Origin: Peptococcaceae bacterium | GTDB lineage: Bacteria; Bacillota; Desulfitobacteriia; Desulfitobacteriales; Desulfitobacteriaceae | Assembly: GCA_031289815.1 (NCBI GenBank) | Contig: JAITOS010000043.1 | Span: 1-58,452 of the forward strand | Direction of reading: 5' to 3' | Length of the DNA stretch: 58,452 nt | Shown: in pieces, positions 1 through 6,485 of the stretch | How positions within the stretch are numbered: the stretch's first letter is position 1 | Layout of the letters: each line of letters starts with the position of its first letter | Notes under the pieces: generated by a model | Databases searched by the model: none | The model's input: the letters and a program-made list of their open reading frames with translations, nothing else | What the model was told of the DNA's origin: nothing | Made by a program: the position numbers and the translations under genes

Positions 1-1
1 A

Positions 2-106
2 GCGAAGGGCGGACGGTTCCGCGCCAAGCGAGGCATGGACGCCGAGCGCGTCCCTTTGCGCCAGGAGGGCGCAGCGGGACGAAAAGCGGAACCGTCCGCC
101 CTTCGC
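2..106. repeat. Structured dispersed repeat, copy A
   Basis: A 105-nt element bounded by a perfect 21-bp inverted repeat (2-22 with 86-106). Inside are two further perfect hairpins: GGACGC/GCGTCC at 37-42/48-53 and TGCGCC/GGCGCA at 57-62/68-73. GTCCC at 50-54 can instead pair with GGGAC at 76-80, enclosing the second hairpin. A second copy in the same orientation lies at 2346-2452, with 58 of 63 interior positions identical. It has no coding potential I can defend. It could be a structured RNA, a REP/MITE-like element or a DNA cruciform. Confidence 0.8.
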
Positions 107-249
107 GGCCTTTCAGCAAACGAAAGCTCACCCATCCACCCTTCGCGGCCCTCCAGCCCAAAGCCAGCGCACCCATCCACCCTTACAATTTTGTCTGTCT
201 AAAGCAGCGTCAGCGCAATATCCATAAACCCTAAAAAATCCCCGTGAAA
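107..249. other. Non-coding stretch with a 15-bp direct repeat
   Basis: No gene is visible. The 15-mer CACCCATCCACCCTT occurs at 129-143 and again at 170-184, 41 nt apart. Similar fragments containing CCAGCGCACCC also follow repeat copy B near 2468-2480. This suggests that the sequence around the structured repeat is itself related between the two sites. Confidence 0.5.
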
Positions 250-276
250 AGAGATAGGGCGTATCACCCTATCTCT
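250..276 (-). terminator. Intrinsic terminator of the glutamate-synthase-like gene
   Basis: A 10-bp stem AGAGATAGGG/CCCTATCTCT with a 7-nt loop lies about 50 nt past the stop codon of the gene at 327. On the minus strand it is followed by TTTTCACGGGGATTTTTT, an interrupted U-tract. Confidence 0.7.
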
Positions 277-326
277 GACCGTTTCCTCAACGGCTGGAAT
301 CTGTTGGCGATAAGCCCACCTTGTTC

Positions 327-1970
327 TTAGGCGTTTAATATCTTCTTCGCCGCTTCGTCATCGACGTCGGTGAGGTATTTGACGCCGGTTTCCCTTTCCG
401 TCTCACGGTTGGCGGCAAAGAGGTCGTTTCGGGAAATAGCGCTTACCTGGAACCTTCTCGCCCCCGCCATCAGCTGCTGCAAGCCCGCGCCGAGCTTATC
501 CGCCAGCGTCCAGACCGCGATGGCGCCCAAGGGAATCTTCTTCATCTCGTCAGCGCCTATTTTGTTTTTAAGATCAAAATAACCCGCAAAAATTTCTTCC
601 GGCGTCGCGCCGAATTCTTCGCTGATATGCTTGGGCAGGCTGTCCCAGTTGCCGTTCAAGCGTTCCCGGCGCTCCGGATAAAGCGCGCCTTCGATGTTGG
701 CCCCCAGGAAGCCGGGAATCATCAGGGAGCGGCCCATACATACGAGCTTGGTGAAGGGCGCGCCCAGCGCCAGGGCTTTAAAAATATGATCTTCACGCGC
801 CAGACCGCCCGCAAAGGCTATATCCACTACGTCGCGCCCTTTGGCCGCCAGCAGTTGGGCGTATTCATAGGTCTTGGCGTGCAGGTTGATCGAGGGAACG
901 CCCCAGGTTTCCATCATATTCCACGGGCTCATCCCCGTGCCGCCGCCCGAACCGTCGATCGTCAGCAGATCCAGCTCGGCGTCCGTGGCAAATCTGATCG
1001 CCATCGCCAGGGCTTCCATGCCGTAAGAACCCGTCTTCAGGGTGATGCGTTTATAGCCCAGCTTGCGCAAATAGGCGGTGGCGTCCATGAAATCCTGCTG
1101 CACTTCGCCGCTGCTGTTCAGATTCGTATAGCCCAACCGGCTGTGGCGGGCAAAGGATTTGATCGCCCCGTTCGCAAAGGCTTCCCGCACTTCGGGCCGG
1201 GTCGGGTCAGGATCGACGATATAGCCTCTTTCTTTCAGGAAGGCCGCGTATTCCAGACTAGTCACCTGAATCTCGCCGCCGATATCCTTCGCGCCCTGAC
1301 CCCATTTCAATTCAATGACGACTTTGTCGCCGTATTTTTCAATCAGGTATTCCGCTACGCCGTTGCGGGCGTCCTCGACGTTCATTTGCACGATGATCGC
1401 GCCGTAGCCGTCGTAGTATTTGAGATACCCGTCAATTCTTCGTTCCAGTTCCGGCGCTTTTTTGATTCTGCCCTTTTCCAGAATGGAGTTTTTGTCCACG
1501 CCGACCACGTTTTCGCCGATCACGATGGGAAAGCCGACCAGCGCCGCGCCGGTGGCAAAGGACTCCCAGTATTTCTGGGCGATAAAGGTAGATCCCAGGG
1601 CTCCGGTCATGACCGGAATCCTCGATTTGGTCTTCACCTTTTTGCCGAACTCCGTTTCCAGGGACACGTTAGGGAAAATGCAATCGTCGGCCTCGTTGCT
1701 GAGCGAGCCGCGCAAGCCGTAAGCGCCGTAGTTATACCCCTGAATGCGGAGATTGTTATAACATACGCCTACGTGGTTGGTGTTGGAGCTGCCCGCGGTC
1801 ACTGTGCCAAAGTCTCTCGGATAGAGAAGCTTTCTTCCCTTCATGGAAGACATCCAGGTTTCGCATTTCCCTTTGCAGTCCGCCCGGCAGAGTGTGCAAA
1901 GACCTGATTCCGCGGGATTCCCCCGGTTTGCCGTGTTGAGAACGTCATTGTTCTTTTTGTACTGGAACAT
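327..1970 (-). CDS. FMN-binding glutamate-synthase-like protein (stand-alone GltB synthase domain)
   Basis: This 547-aa protein corresponds to the FMN-binding synthase domain of GltB. It lacks the N-terminal class II amidotransferase and the C-terminal GXGXG domain, as in the short glutamate-synthase-related family of anaerobes. The phosphate/FMN-binding segment GSGGGTGMSPWNMMETWG is present, followed by an AGGLARED loop. Near the N-terminus, C25, C28, C32 and C36 form a CX2CX3CX3C cluster that could ligate an Fe-S centre. The start is supported by AGGAGGGAAACT just upstream of ATG. No gltD or glutaminase gene is adjacent, so the ammonia and electron donors are unknown. The gene is monocistronic, with its own promoter (2093-2120) and terminator (250-276), and lies between two copies of the structured repeat. 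The family assignment is firm; the physiological reaction is not. Confidence 0.85.
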   Translation of the reverse strand: MFQYKKNNDVLNTANRGNPAESGLCTLCRADCKGKCETWMSSMKGRKLLYPRDFGTVTAGSSNTNHVGVCYNNLRIQGYNYGAYGLRGSLSNEADDCIFPNVSLETEFGKKVKTKSRIPVMTGALGSTFIAQKYWESFATGAALVGFPIVIGENVVGVDKNSILEKGRIKKAPELERRIDGYLKYYDGYGAIIVQMNVEDARNGVAEYLIEKYGDKVVIELKWGQGAKDIGGEIQVTSLEYAAFLKERGYIVDPDPTRPEVREAFANGAIKSFARHSRLGYTNLNSSGEVQQDFMDATAYLRKLGYKRITLKTGSYGMEALAMAIRFATDAELDLLTIDGSGGGTGMSPWNMMETWGVPSINLHAKTYEYAQLLAAKGRDVVDIAFAGGLAREDHIFKALALGAPFTKLVCMGRSLMIPGFLGANIEGALYPERRERLNGNWDSLPKHISEEFGATPEEIFAGYFDLKNKIGADEMKKIPLGAIAVWTLADKLGAGLQQLMAGARRFQVSAISRNDLFAANRETERETGVKYLTDVDDEAAKKILNA

Positions 1971-2092
1971 AGTTTCCCTCCTAAAATTAAATTATTTTTT
2001 TGCGCGCATGTCTACCTCTTTGTATTCACACGCGCCGCAGTCAAGCGCACGACCGCCTTTCAAGCGCCCTGCGTTTACTGCTCCTGTACATT

Positions 2093-2120
2093 ATTCTAAT
2101 ATATATTCACAAAAATACAA
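2093..2120 (-). promoter_or_regulatory. Putative sigma-A promoter of the glutamate-synthase-like gene
   Basis: On the minus strand, TTGTAT (2115-2120) is separated by 16 nt from TAGAAT (2093-2098). This leaves a leader of about 115 nt before the ATG at 1970. Confidence 0.5.
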
Positions 2121-2207
2121 GCGTTTCTATGCGTTACAGGGGAGTGTTTTCTCCTGCGTGTTTTCTCCTGTAGGGATCAGGCGGTTTTGTCCGCGTCTTA
2201 TGTGCCT

Positions 2208-2226
2208 TTTATCACCTGGTGATCAT
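2208..2226. promoter_or_regulatory. ATCACCTGGTGAT palindrome (operator-like)
   Basis: The core ATCACC-T-GGTGAT (2211-2223) is a perfect palindrome about 90 bp upstream of the putative promoter of the glutamate-synthase-like gene. The same 13-bp core with A at the centre occurs at 21852-21864, with a one-mismatch version at 21797-21809. This looks like the site of a dimeric regulator that I cannot name. Confidence 0.5.
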
Positions 2227-2345
2227 TCCATCGAGAGGGCGCTTTTAGCAACAGACAGCGGCCATTTGAATCTATCGATTGCCAGCTTACGACGGCAAAA
2301 GGCAGCGAAGCTCTCCGCCCCCAAACGTCCAAGACCCCAAAGCCA

Positions 2346-2452
2346 AGCGCAGGGCGGACGGTTCCGCGAAAAGCGAGGCAGGGACGCCGAGCGCGTTCCT
2401 TTGCGCCAGGAAGGCGCAGCGGGACGAAAAGCGGAACCGTCCGCCATGCGCT
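2346..2452. repeat. Structured dispersed repeat, copy B
   Basis: This is the second copy of the element at 2-106, in the same orientation. The outer arms (2346-2367 and 2431-2452) pair over 22 bp with one mismatch. An A:T pair in the arm of copy A (A5 with T102) is C:G here (C2350 with G2448), which looks like a compensatory change. The inner hairpins are retained: GGGACGC pairs with GCGTTCC through a G-U wobble, and TGCGCC/GGCGCA is unchanged. Confidence 0.8.
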
Positions 2453-2525
2453 GACCCCGGCAAAAACCAGCGCACCCGCCCCTCTTCGCCGCCCCCAGCC
2501 AAAACAAGCGCCCCCCAAACAAAAA

Positions 2526-2571
2526 TAAAGAGAGACGCCCGGTGAATCATTCACCCAGACATCCCTCTTTA
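2526..2571 (-). terminator. Terminator of the ribosomal protein cluster
   Basis: A long imperfect hairpin lies about 40 nt past the rplL stop. Its core is GGTGAAT/ATTCACC and its outer arms pair AAAGAG with CTCTTT. The minus strand then reads TTTTTGTTTGG. It ends the operon directly after rplL, before any rpoB could be reached. Confidence 0.75.
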
Positions 2572-2607
2572 TTTATTGGTTTATTTGTTTGTCAGCCGAC
2601 TACGGCT

Positions 2608-2982
2608 TTATTTCACTTCTGCCGAAGCCCCGGCTTCCACCAGCTTATCTTTAAGCGCATTGGCTTCTTCCTGAGCAACTTTTTCCTTCACCGCTTTCGG
2701 CGCGTTGTCCACCAAGTCCTTGGCTTCCTTCAATCCTAAACCAGTGATTTCGCGAACGACCTTAATGACGTTGATTTTCGCTTGACCCGCAGCGGTCAGA
2801 ATAACGTCAAATTCGGTTTGTTCTTCCACCGCCGCCGGAGCCGCCACCGGACCGGCAGCGGCAACCGCTACCGGCGCAGCCGCGCTGACGCCGAATTCTT
2901 CTTCAAACGCTTTGACCAGTTCGCTCAGCTCCAGTACGGTTAAGCCTTTTACCGCTTCTAAAATTTCATTCGTCTTTGACAT
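2608..2982 (-). CDS. rplL: Ribosomal protein L7/L12
   Basis: This 124-aa protein is the stalk protein that recruits translation factors to the 50S subunit. It has an N-terminal dimerisation helix (about residues 1-30), an Ala/Pro/Val-rich hinge (about 33-52) and the typical C-terminal domain with GLGLKEAKDLVDNAPK. It follows rplJ at an 83-nt gap and is the last gene of the cluster. In most Bacillota rpoB and rpoC follow immediately; here a terminator and a repeat-bearing non-coding stretch follow instead. Confidence 0.97.
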   Translation of the reverse strand: MSKTNEILEAVKGLTVLELSELVKAFEEEFGVSAAAPVAVAAAGPVAAPAAVEEQTEFDVILTAAGQAKINVIKVVREITGLGLKEAKDLVDNAPKAVKEKVAQEEANALKDKLVEAGASAEVK

Positions 2983-3065
2983 GTTGATGTTGCCCCCTCA
3001 TATTTTTATCTTCGTTTACGGTGATCGTCAGGTCTTCCTGTTGGTTGGTTGTCCGCTTCACGCGG

Positions 3066-3584
3066 TCAGGCTTCTTTCAGTTTACGCACTTCTTCCAACG
3101 CATAGCCAAGTTTGCGGATCGGTCCCTGCAACACATTGGCCATACCCGTCAAAGGCGCTTGCATTCCGCGTAAGACCATAGACAGCAAAATCTCCCGCGA
3201 CGGCAAATCAGACAGCGCTTTTACGCTATCGGCGTCGATCACTTTTCCTTCGATGATCCCGGCTTTAATAGAGATTTTTTTGTTCACCTTGATGAATTCA
3301 GACAGGATTTTGGCCGGAGCTACCGGATCTTCCCCGAAAGCAACCGCCGTCGGTCCTTCCAAATAGGTCGTCAGACCTTCCAGACCCGCTTCATCAGCCG
3401 CCCGCTTCACCATGGTGTTCTTCAAGACCTGGTACTTTACCCCTGCTTCTCGCAGTTTCGTCCGCAGATCCGTATCCTCGGCAACGGTCAGACCGCGATA
3501 ATCCGCCAGTACCACCCCTGGCGATTTCTCCAGATTCGCGCGTATTTCAGCGATAATCCGAGATTTTTCCTCAAAATTTGGCAC
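3066..3584 (-). CDS. rplJ: Ribosomal protein L10
   Basis: This 172-aa protein is the stalk base that anchors the L7/L12 dimers to 23S rRNA. It has the standard N-terminal rRNA-binding domain (SPGVVLADYRGLTVAEDT near residues 23-40) and a helical C-terminal tail. It sits downstream of an L10 leader structure (3600-3768), through which the L10-L12 complex is known in Bacillota to repress its own synthesis. An AAGGGGGTGG-type ribosome binding site precedes the ATG. Confidence 0.97.
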   Translation of the reverse strand: MPNFEEKSRIIAEIRANLEKSPGVVLADYRGLTVAEDTDLRTKLREAGVKYQVLKNTMVKRAADEAGLEGLTTYLEGPTAVAFGEDPVAPAKILSEFIKVNKKISIKAGIIEGKVIDADSVKALSDLPSREILLSMVLRGMQAPLTGMANVLQGPIRKLGYALEEVRKLKEA

Positions 3585-3599
3585 GATTGTCCACCCCCT

Positions 3600-3768
3600 T
3601 CAGATTCAGATAGATAATAAAAACCTCCGCTCTTGCAGAGGTTCAGAAGACCCATACCGTAATCCGGCGATCTTCTCCAACCTCGGCAGGATATTATGCT
3701 CCAGAGCCCCTGCTGTCTACAGCGGAATTTTCCTTTTAACTTTACTCTTCAGCAACAAACGGCGGTCA
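3600..3768 (-). promoter_or_regulatory. L10 leader (autoregulatory mRNA structure)
   Basis: Between rplA and rplJ the minus strand carries the hallmarks of the ribosomal L10 leader: CCGCTGTAGACAGCAGGGGC, then AATATCCTGCCGAGG, then a CCTCTGCAAGAGCGGAGG hairpin followed by TTTTTATT. The last hairpin can act as an attenuator. In the known family, L10(L12)4 binds this leader to lower rplJ-rplL expression. The exact 5' boundary is uncertain. Confidence 0.85.
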
Positions 3769-4461
3769 TTACCGCACTTTTAAAGGATTGATCCGTATAC
3801 CCGGCCCCATTGTAGAAGATACGGCCACGCTGCGAATATACTGTCCTTTAGAAGAGGAGGGTTTTGCTTTAGTCACAATTTCCGCTAAGGTAAGGTAGTT
3901 TTCCAGCAATTTTTCCTCATCAAAAGAGACTTTCCCAATCGGAGCGTGAATAATGCCGGCCTTATCGGCGCGATATTCAATCTTCCCCGCTTTGACTTCC
4001 TGAACCGCCCGCGCGACGTCAAAGGTCACGGTTCCCGTTTTGGGATTCGGCATTAACCCCTTCGGGCCTAACACGCGCCCCAGCTTCCCTACCGCGCCCA
4101 TCATATCCGGGGTGGCGATGGCTACGTCAAAATCAAACCAGCCGCCGTTAATCTTTTCAATCAGATCTTCCGCGCCCACAAAATCCGCGCCGGCCGTTTC
4201 CGCTTCTTTTTCCTTTTCACCTTTAGCGAACACGAGCACCGAGCGGGTTTTACCCGTTCCATTCGGCAGGACGACCGCGCCGCGAATCTGCTGATCCGCG
4301 TGGCGTGTGTCGATGCCCAGCCTGAAAGCGGCTTCCACCGTCTCGTCAAACTTGACCTTCGACATCTGCTTTACCAGCTTCAAGGCTTCAGCCGGCTCAT
4401 ACAGGGTCTCGCTATCATACTCTTTCAACGCCTCTTGAAATCTTTTTCCTATCTTTGCCAT
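3769..4461 (-). CDS. rplA: Ribosomal protein L1
   Basis: This 230-aa protein forms the L1 stalk of the 50S subunit near the E site. It starts at MAKIGKRF (4461), which is preceded by an AAGGAGG at good spacing; an upstream in-frame start would sit on top of that site. Signature segments include GTGKTRSVLVFAKGE and GRVLGPKGLMPNPKTGTVT. It follows rplK at a 62-nt gap. Confidence 0.97.
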   Translation of the reverse strand: MAKIGKRFQEALKEYDSETLYEPAEALKLVKQMSKVKFDETVEAAFRLGIDTRHADQQIRGAVVLPNGTGKTRSVLVFAKGEKEKEAETAGADFVGAEDLIEKINGGWFDFDVAIATPDMMGAVGKLGRVLGPKGLMPNPKTGTVTFDVARAVQEVKAGKIEYRADKAGIIHAPIGKVSFDEEKLLENYLTLAEIVTKAKPSSSKGQYIRSVAVSSTMGPGIRINPLKVR

Positions 4462-4523
4462 TTTAGGTTCCTCCTTGTGGTACAACGGGCTTTCCGCCCT
4501 CCCACGTTATTTCCATCGTTGAC

Positions 4524-4952
4524 TTAGCCTTCAACAATCTCAATGCCCATGCTGCGGGCCGTGCCCTCCACCATCCGCATGGCGGCTTCGATGTCGGCGG
4601 CGTTCAGATCTTTCAGCTTCGCTTCGGCGATTTCACGCACCTTCGCCTTGTCTACTTTCGCTACCTTCTTCCGGTTCGGTTCCGCTGAGCCGGAAGTGAT
4701 ATTGGCCGCTTTCTTCAACAGTACGGACGCCGGCGGCGTCTTCAGCACAAAGGTAAAGGAACGATCCTCAAAAACCGTGATTTCGACCGGAACAATCAAT
4801 CCCGTCTGTTCCTTGGTTCGTTCATTATATTCCTTGCAGAAGCCCATGATGTTGACGCCATGCTGGCCCAACGCCGGACCTACCGGAGGCGCCGGGGTGG
4901 CTTTTCCCGCTTCAATCGCCAGTTTAATCAAGCCAACTACTTTCTTTGCCAT
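4524..4952 (-). CDS. rplK: Ribosomal protein L11
   Basis: This 142-aa protein belongs to the GTPase-associated centre and is needed for stringent-response sensing by RelA-type enzymes. It has the proline-rich N-terminal segment GKATPAPPVGPALGQHGVNIMGFCKEYN and the usual C-terminal rRNA-binding helix region. It lies between nusG and rplA in the conserved order, 22 nt after the nusG stop. Confidence 0.97.
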   Translation of the reverse strand: MAKKVVGLIKLAIEAGKATPAPPVGPALGQHGVNIMGFCKEYNERTKEQTGLIVPVEITVFEDRSFTFVLKTPPASVLLKKAANITSGSAEPNRKKVAKVDKAKVREIAEAKLKDLNAADIEAAMRMVEGTARSMGIEIVEG

Positions 4953-4974
4953 CGCTTACACCTCCTTCATCCCG

Positions 4975-5502
4975 TCAATCTAGTTTTTCCACCTGACCGT
5001 ATTCAAGCTCCACCGGGGTATCACGCCCGAACATCGAAACCGATACGCGCAACTTTCCCCTATCTTCGAGGATCTCTTTTACCGCGCCGATAAAATCTTT
5101 AAACGGCCCGGTGATAATCTTCACGCTCTGACCGACCGCCACATCGATTTTCGTCCGCACTTCTTCCATACCCATCTGCCGCAGAATACTCAAGACCTCG
5201 CGCTCCAACAGAGGGATCGGCTTCGAGCCTGTCCCCACAAAGCCGGTGACGCCCGGAGTATTGCGCACAACGTACCAGGAGTCGTCCGTGATCTCCATCT
5301 CGACGAGTACATAGCCAGGAAAAATCTTGCGCTTCGCCACTTTCTTCTTCCCGTTTTTGATCTCAATCTCGTCTTCCATCGGCACTAAAACCCGGAATAT
5401 CTTATCCTCCATGTTCATGGATTCTACCCGTTTTTCCAGGTTTGTCTTTACCTTATTCTCATATCCGGAATAGGTATGAATAACATACCAACTTTTTTCC
5501 AT
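4975..5502 (-). CDS. nusG: Transcription termination/antitermination factor NusG
   Basis: At 175 aa it has the normal length for the family. The N-terminal NGN domain begins KSWYVIHTYSGYENKVKTNLEKR, and a C-terminal KOW domain contains GQSVKIITGPFKDFIGAVKEI. NusG binds the RNA polymerase clamp and couples it to Rho or to ribosomal S10. It follows secE at a 45-nt gap, the order seen in most bacteria. Confidence 0.97.
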   Translation of the reverse strand: MEKSWYVIHTYSGYENKVKTNLEKRVESMNMEDKIFRVLVPMEDEIEIKNGKKKVAKRKIFPGYVLVEMEITDDSWYVVRNTPGVTGFVGTGSKPIPLLEREVLSILRQMGMEEVRTKIDVAVGQSVKIITGPFKDFIGAVKEILEDRGKLRVSVSMFGRDTPVELEYGQVEKLD

Positions 5503-5547
5503 ATCCTAAGCGGAAGCAAACGCAGGCTCCCGACCTCCTCACGGAAT

Positions 5548-5775
5548 TTATTTAGGTATTATTTTGCTCAAAATAAAAGATAAGCCGCTGTCAATCAAGC
5601 CAAGAAGCACCGCTACAATCACTACCGCCACAAAAACGACAATGGTGTACGTAACCAATTGCTGACGGCTCGGCCAATAGACTTTTTTTAACTCACTCCA
5701 GACGCCGCGAAAATACTCGGCGATATCCTTGGTGAATTTCCCTTGGGCGCCTTCAGCCTTTTTCACTGTGCCCAT
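5548..5775 (-). CDS. secE: Protein translocase subunit SecE
   Basis: This 75-aa protein is the short Gram-positive-type SecE with a single C-terminal membrane helix (about residues 45-66). The conserved amphipathic segment YFRGVWSELKKVYWPSRQQL precedes the helix. SecE clamps SecY in the SecYEG channel. It lies between rpmG and nusG; no tRNA-Trp gene occurs in the rpmG-secE gap, where some Clostridia carry one. Confidence 0.95.
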   Translation of the reverse strand: MGTVKKAEGAQGKFTKDIAEYFRGVWSELKKVYWPSRQQLVTYTIVVFVAVVIVAVLLGLIDSGLSFILSKIIPK

Positions 5776-5855
5776 TCTCTCACATCCTTAGCTAAACATC
5801 CTACCCGAAAATCCACGCCCGCTTAAATGCGGCGAACCAAAACAACAAAAAAAAA

Positions 5856-6005
5856 TTACTTGGTTTCCTTGTGAGCCGTGTGGGTTTTGCAGAACTTACA
5901 ATACTTCTTTACCTCCAGCCGGTCAGGGTTATTCTTCTTATTTTTTATCGTAGAATAATTACGTTGTTTACAATCCGCACAAGCTAACATAATACCTACC
6001 CGCAT
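5856..6005 (-). CDS. rpmG: Ribosomal protein L33
   Basis: This 49-aa ORF reads MRVGIMLACADCKQRNYSTI and then NKKNNPDRLEVKKYCKFCKT before ending HKETK. It is the zinc-binding (C+) form of L33, with CADC and CKFC ligand pairs. The start at 6005 is preceded by a GGAGGTGCT ribosome binding site. It is the first gene of the secE-nusG-rplKAJL cluster and is served by the promoter at 6066-6093. Confidence 0.95.
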   Translation of the reverse strand: MRVGIMLACADCKQRNYSTIKNKKNNPDRLEVKKYCKFCKTHTAHKETK

Positions 6006-6065
6006 TCAACGAGCACCTCCCCAAAAAGCGGTATCACAGCAAAAAGATTCTACTGCACACAACAC

Positions 6066-6093
6066 TTTATCATAAACTTTTCGCCGTTGTCAA
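6066..6093 (-). promoter_or_regulatory. Promoter of the rpmG-rplL cluster
   Basis: On the minus strand a perfect TTGACA (6088-6093) lies 16 nt from GATAAA (6066-6071), about 60 nt upstream of the rpmG start. It is the only strong promoter visible ahead of the cluster. Confidence 0.7.
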
Positions 6094-6125
6094 GAAAATC
6101 GCCATTTTCTTTCATCGGCTCGAAT

Positions 6126-6166
6126 AAAAAGCAACCGCTCATCACGAAAGACAGCCGTTGCTTTTT
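6126..6166. terminator. Bidirectional terminator after the DUF1858 gene
   Basis: The hairpin pairs AAAAAGCAAC-GCT (6126-6139) with AGC-GTTGCTTTTT (6153-6166). The U-rich arms allow termination in either orientation. It lies just past the stop codon of the gene at 6183. Confidence 0.75.
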
Positions 6167-6182
6167 GCCATGCCGTTACAGT

Positions 6183-6380
6183 TTAGCTTACGCTCGTGCT
6201 TTGATTCAAGCGATCGATCAGTTCCGCCACTTGCATCCCATGCGTCGCGGCCGCTCCTTCGACGCTTTCCGATGTAGCCGAAGGACATCCCAGGCAATGC
6301 ATCCCCATCTTCATAAAGACTTCCGCTGTCTGTGGATGTTCTTTTAATATCTGGCCAATGGACATTTCTTTCGTAATCAT
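6183..6380 (-). CDS. DUF1858 small protein
   Basis: This 65-aa protein begins ITKEMSIGQILKEHPQTAEVFMKMGMHCLGCPSA, the standard DUF1858 pattern with a conserved CLGC motif that follows a short helical region. Members occur in anaerobes, often near redox or hybrid-cluster proteins, and their role is unknown. A GTAGGAGGATGCAGC ribosome binding site precedes the ATG. The gene is monocistronic, between the promoter at 6418-6446 and the terminator at 6126-6166. The Cys pair suggests redox or metal chemistry, but this is inference. Confidence 0.85.
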   Translation of the reverse strand: MITKEMSIGQILKEHPQTAEVFMKMGMHCLGCPSATSESVEGAAATHGMQVAELIDRLNQSTSVS

Positions 6381-6417
6381 GCTGCATCCTCCTACGTATA
6401 AAAAGTTATTCCCGTTA

Positions 6418-6446
6418 ACTATACGTCAATCCTTCATGTCTGTCAA
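6418..6446 (-). promoter_or_regulatory. Sigma-A promoter of the DUF1858 gene
   Basis: On the minus strand TTGACA (6441-6446) and TATAGT (6418-6423) are separated by exactly 17 nt, about 38 bp before the ATG. Confidence 0.75.
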
Positions 6447-6485
6447 CTTTTCCTGACGCCTCAATATTCCGCTTGAACATTCCGC

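Noticed and set aside
627..1907. 426-aa open frame on the plus strand opposite the glutamate-synthase-like gene
   Set aside because: It is a shadow frame of a well-supported minus-strand gene, with no ribosome binding site and no recognisable motifs.
2198..2554. Several open frames across repeat copy B
   Set aside because: They arise from the GC-rich palindromic repeat, lack ribosome binding sites and have Arg/Gly/Pro-rich nonsense composition.
5776..5855. Possible tRNA-Trp between rpmG and secE
   Set aside because: Some Clostridia have one here, but the 80-nt gap shows no cloverleaf arms or CCA anticodon stem.
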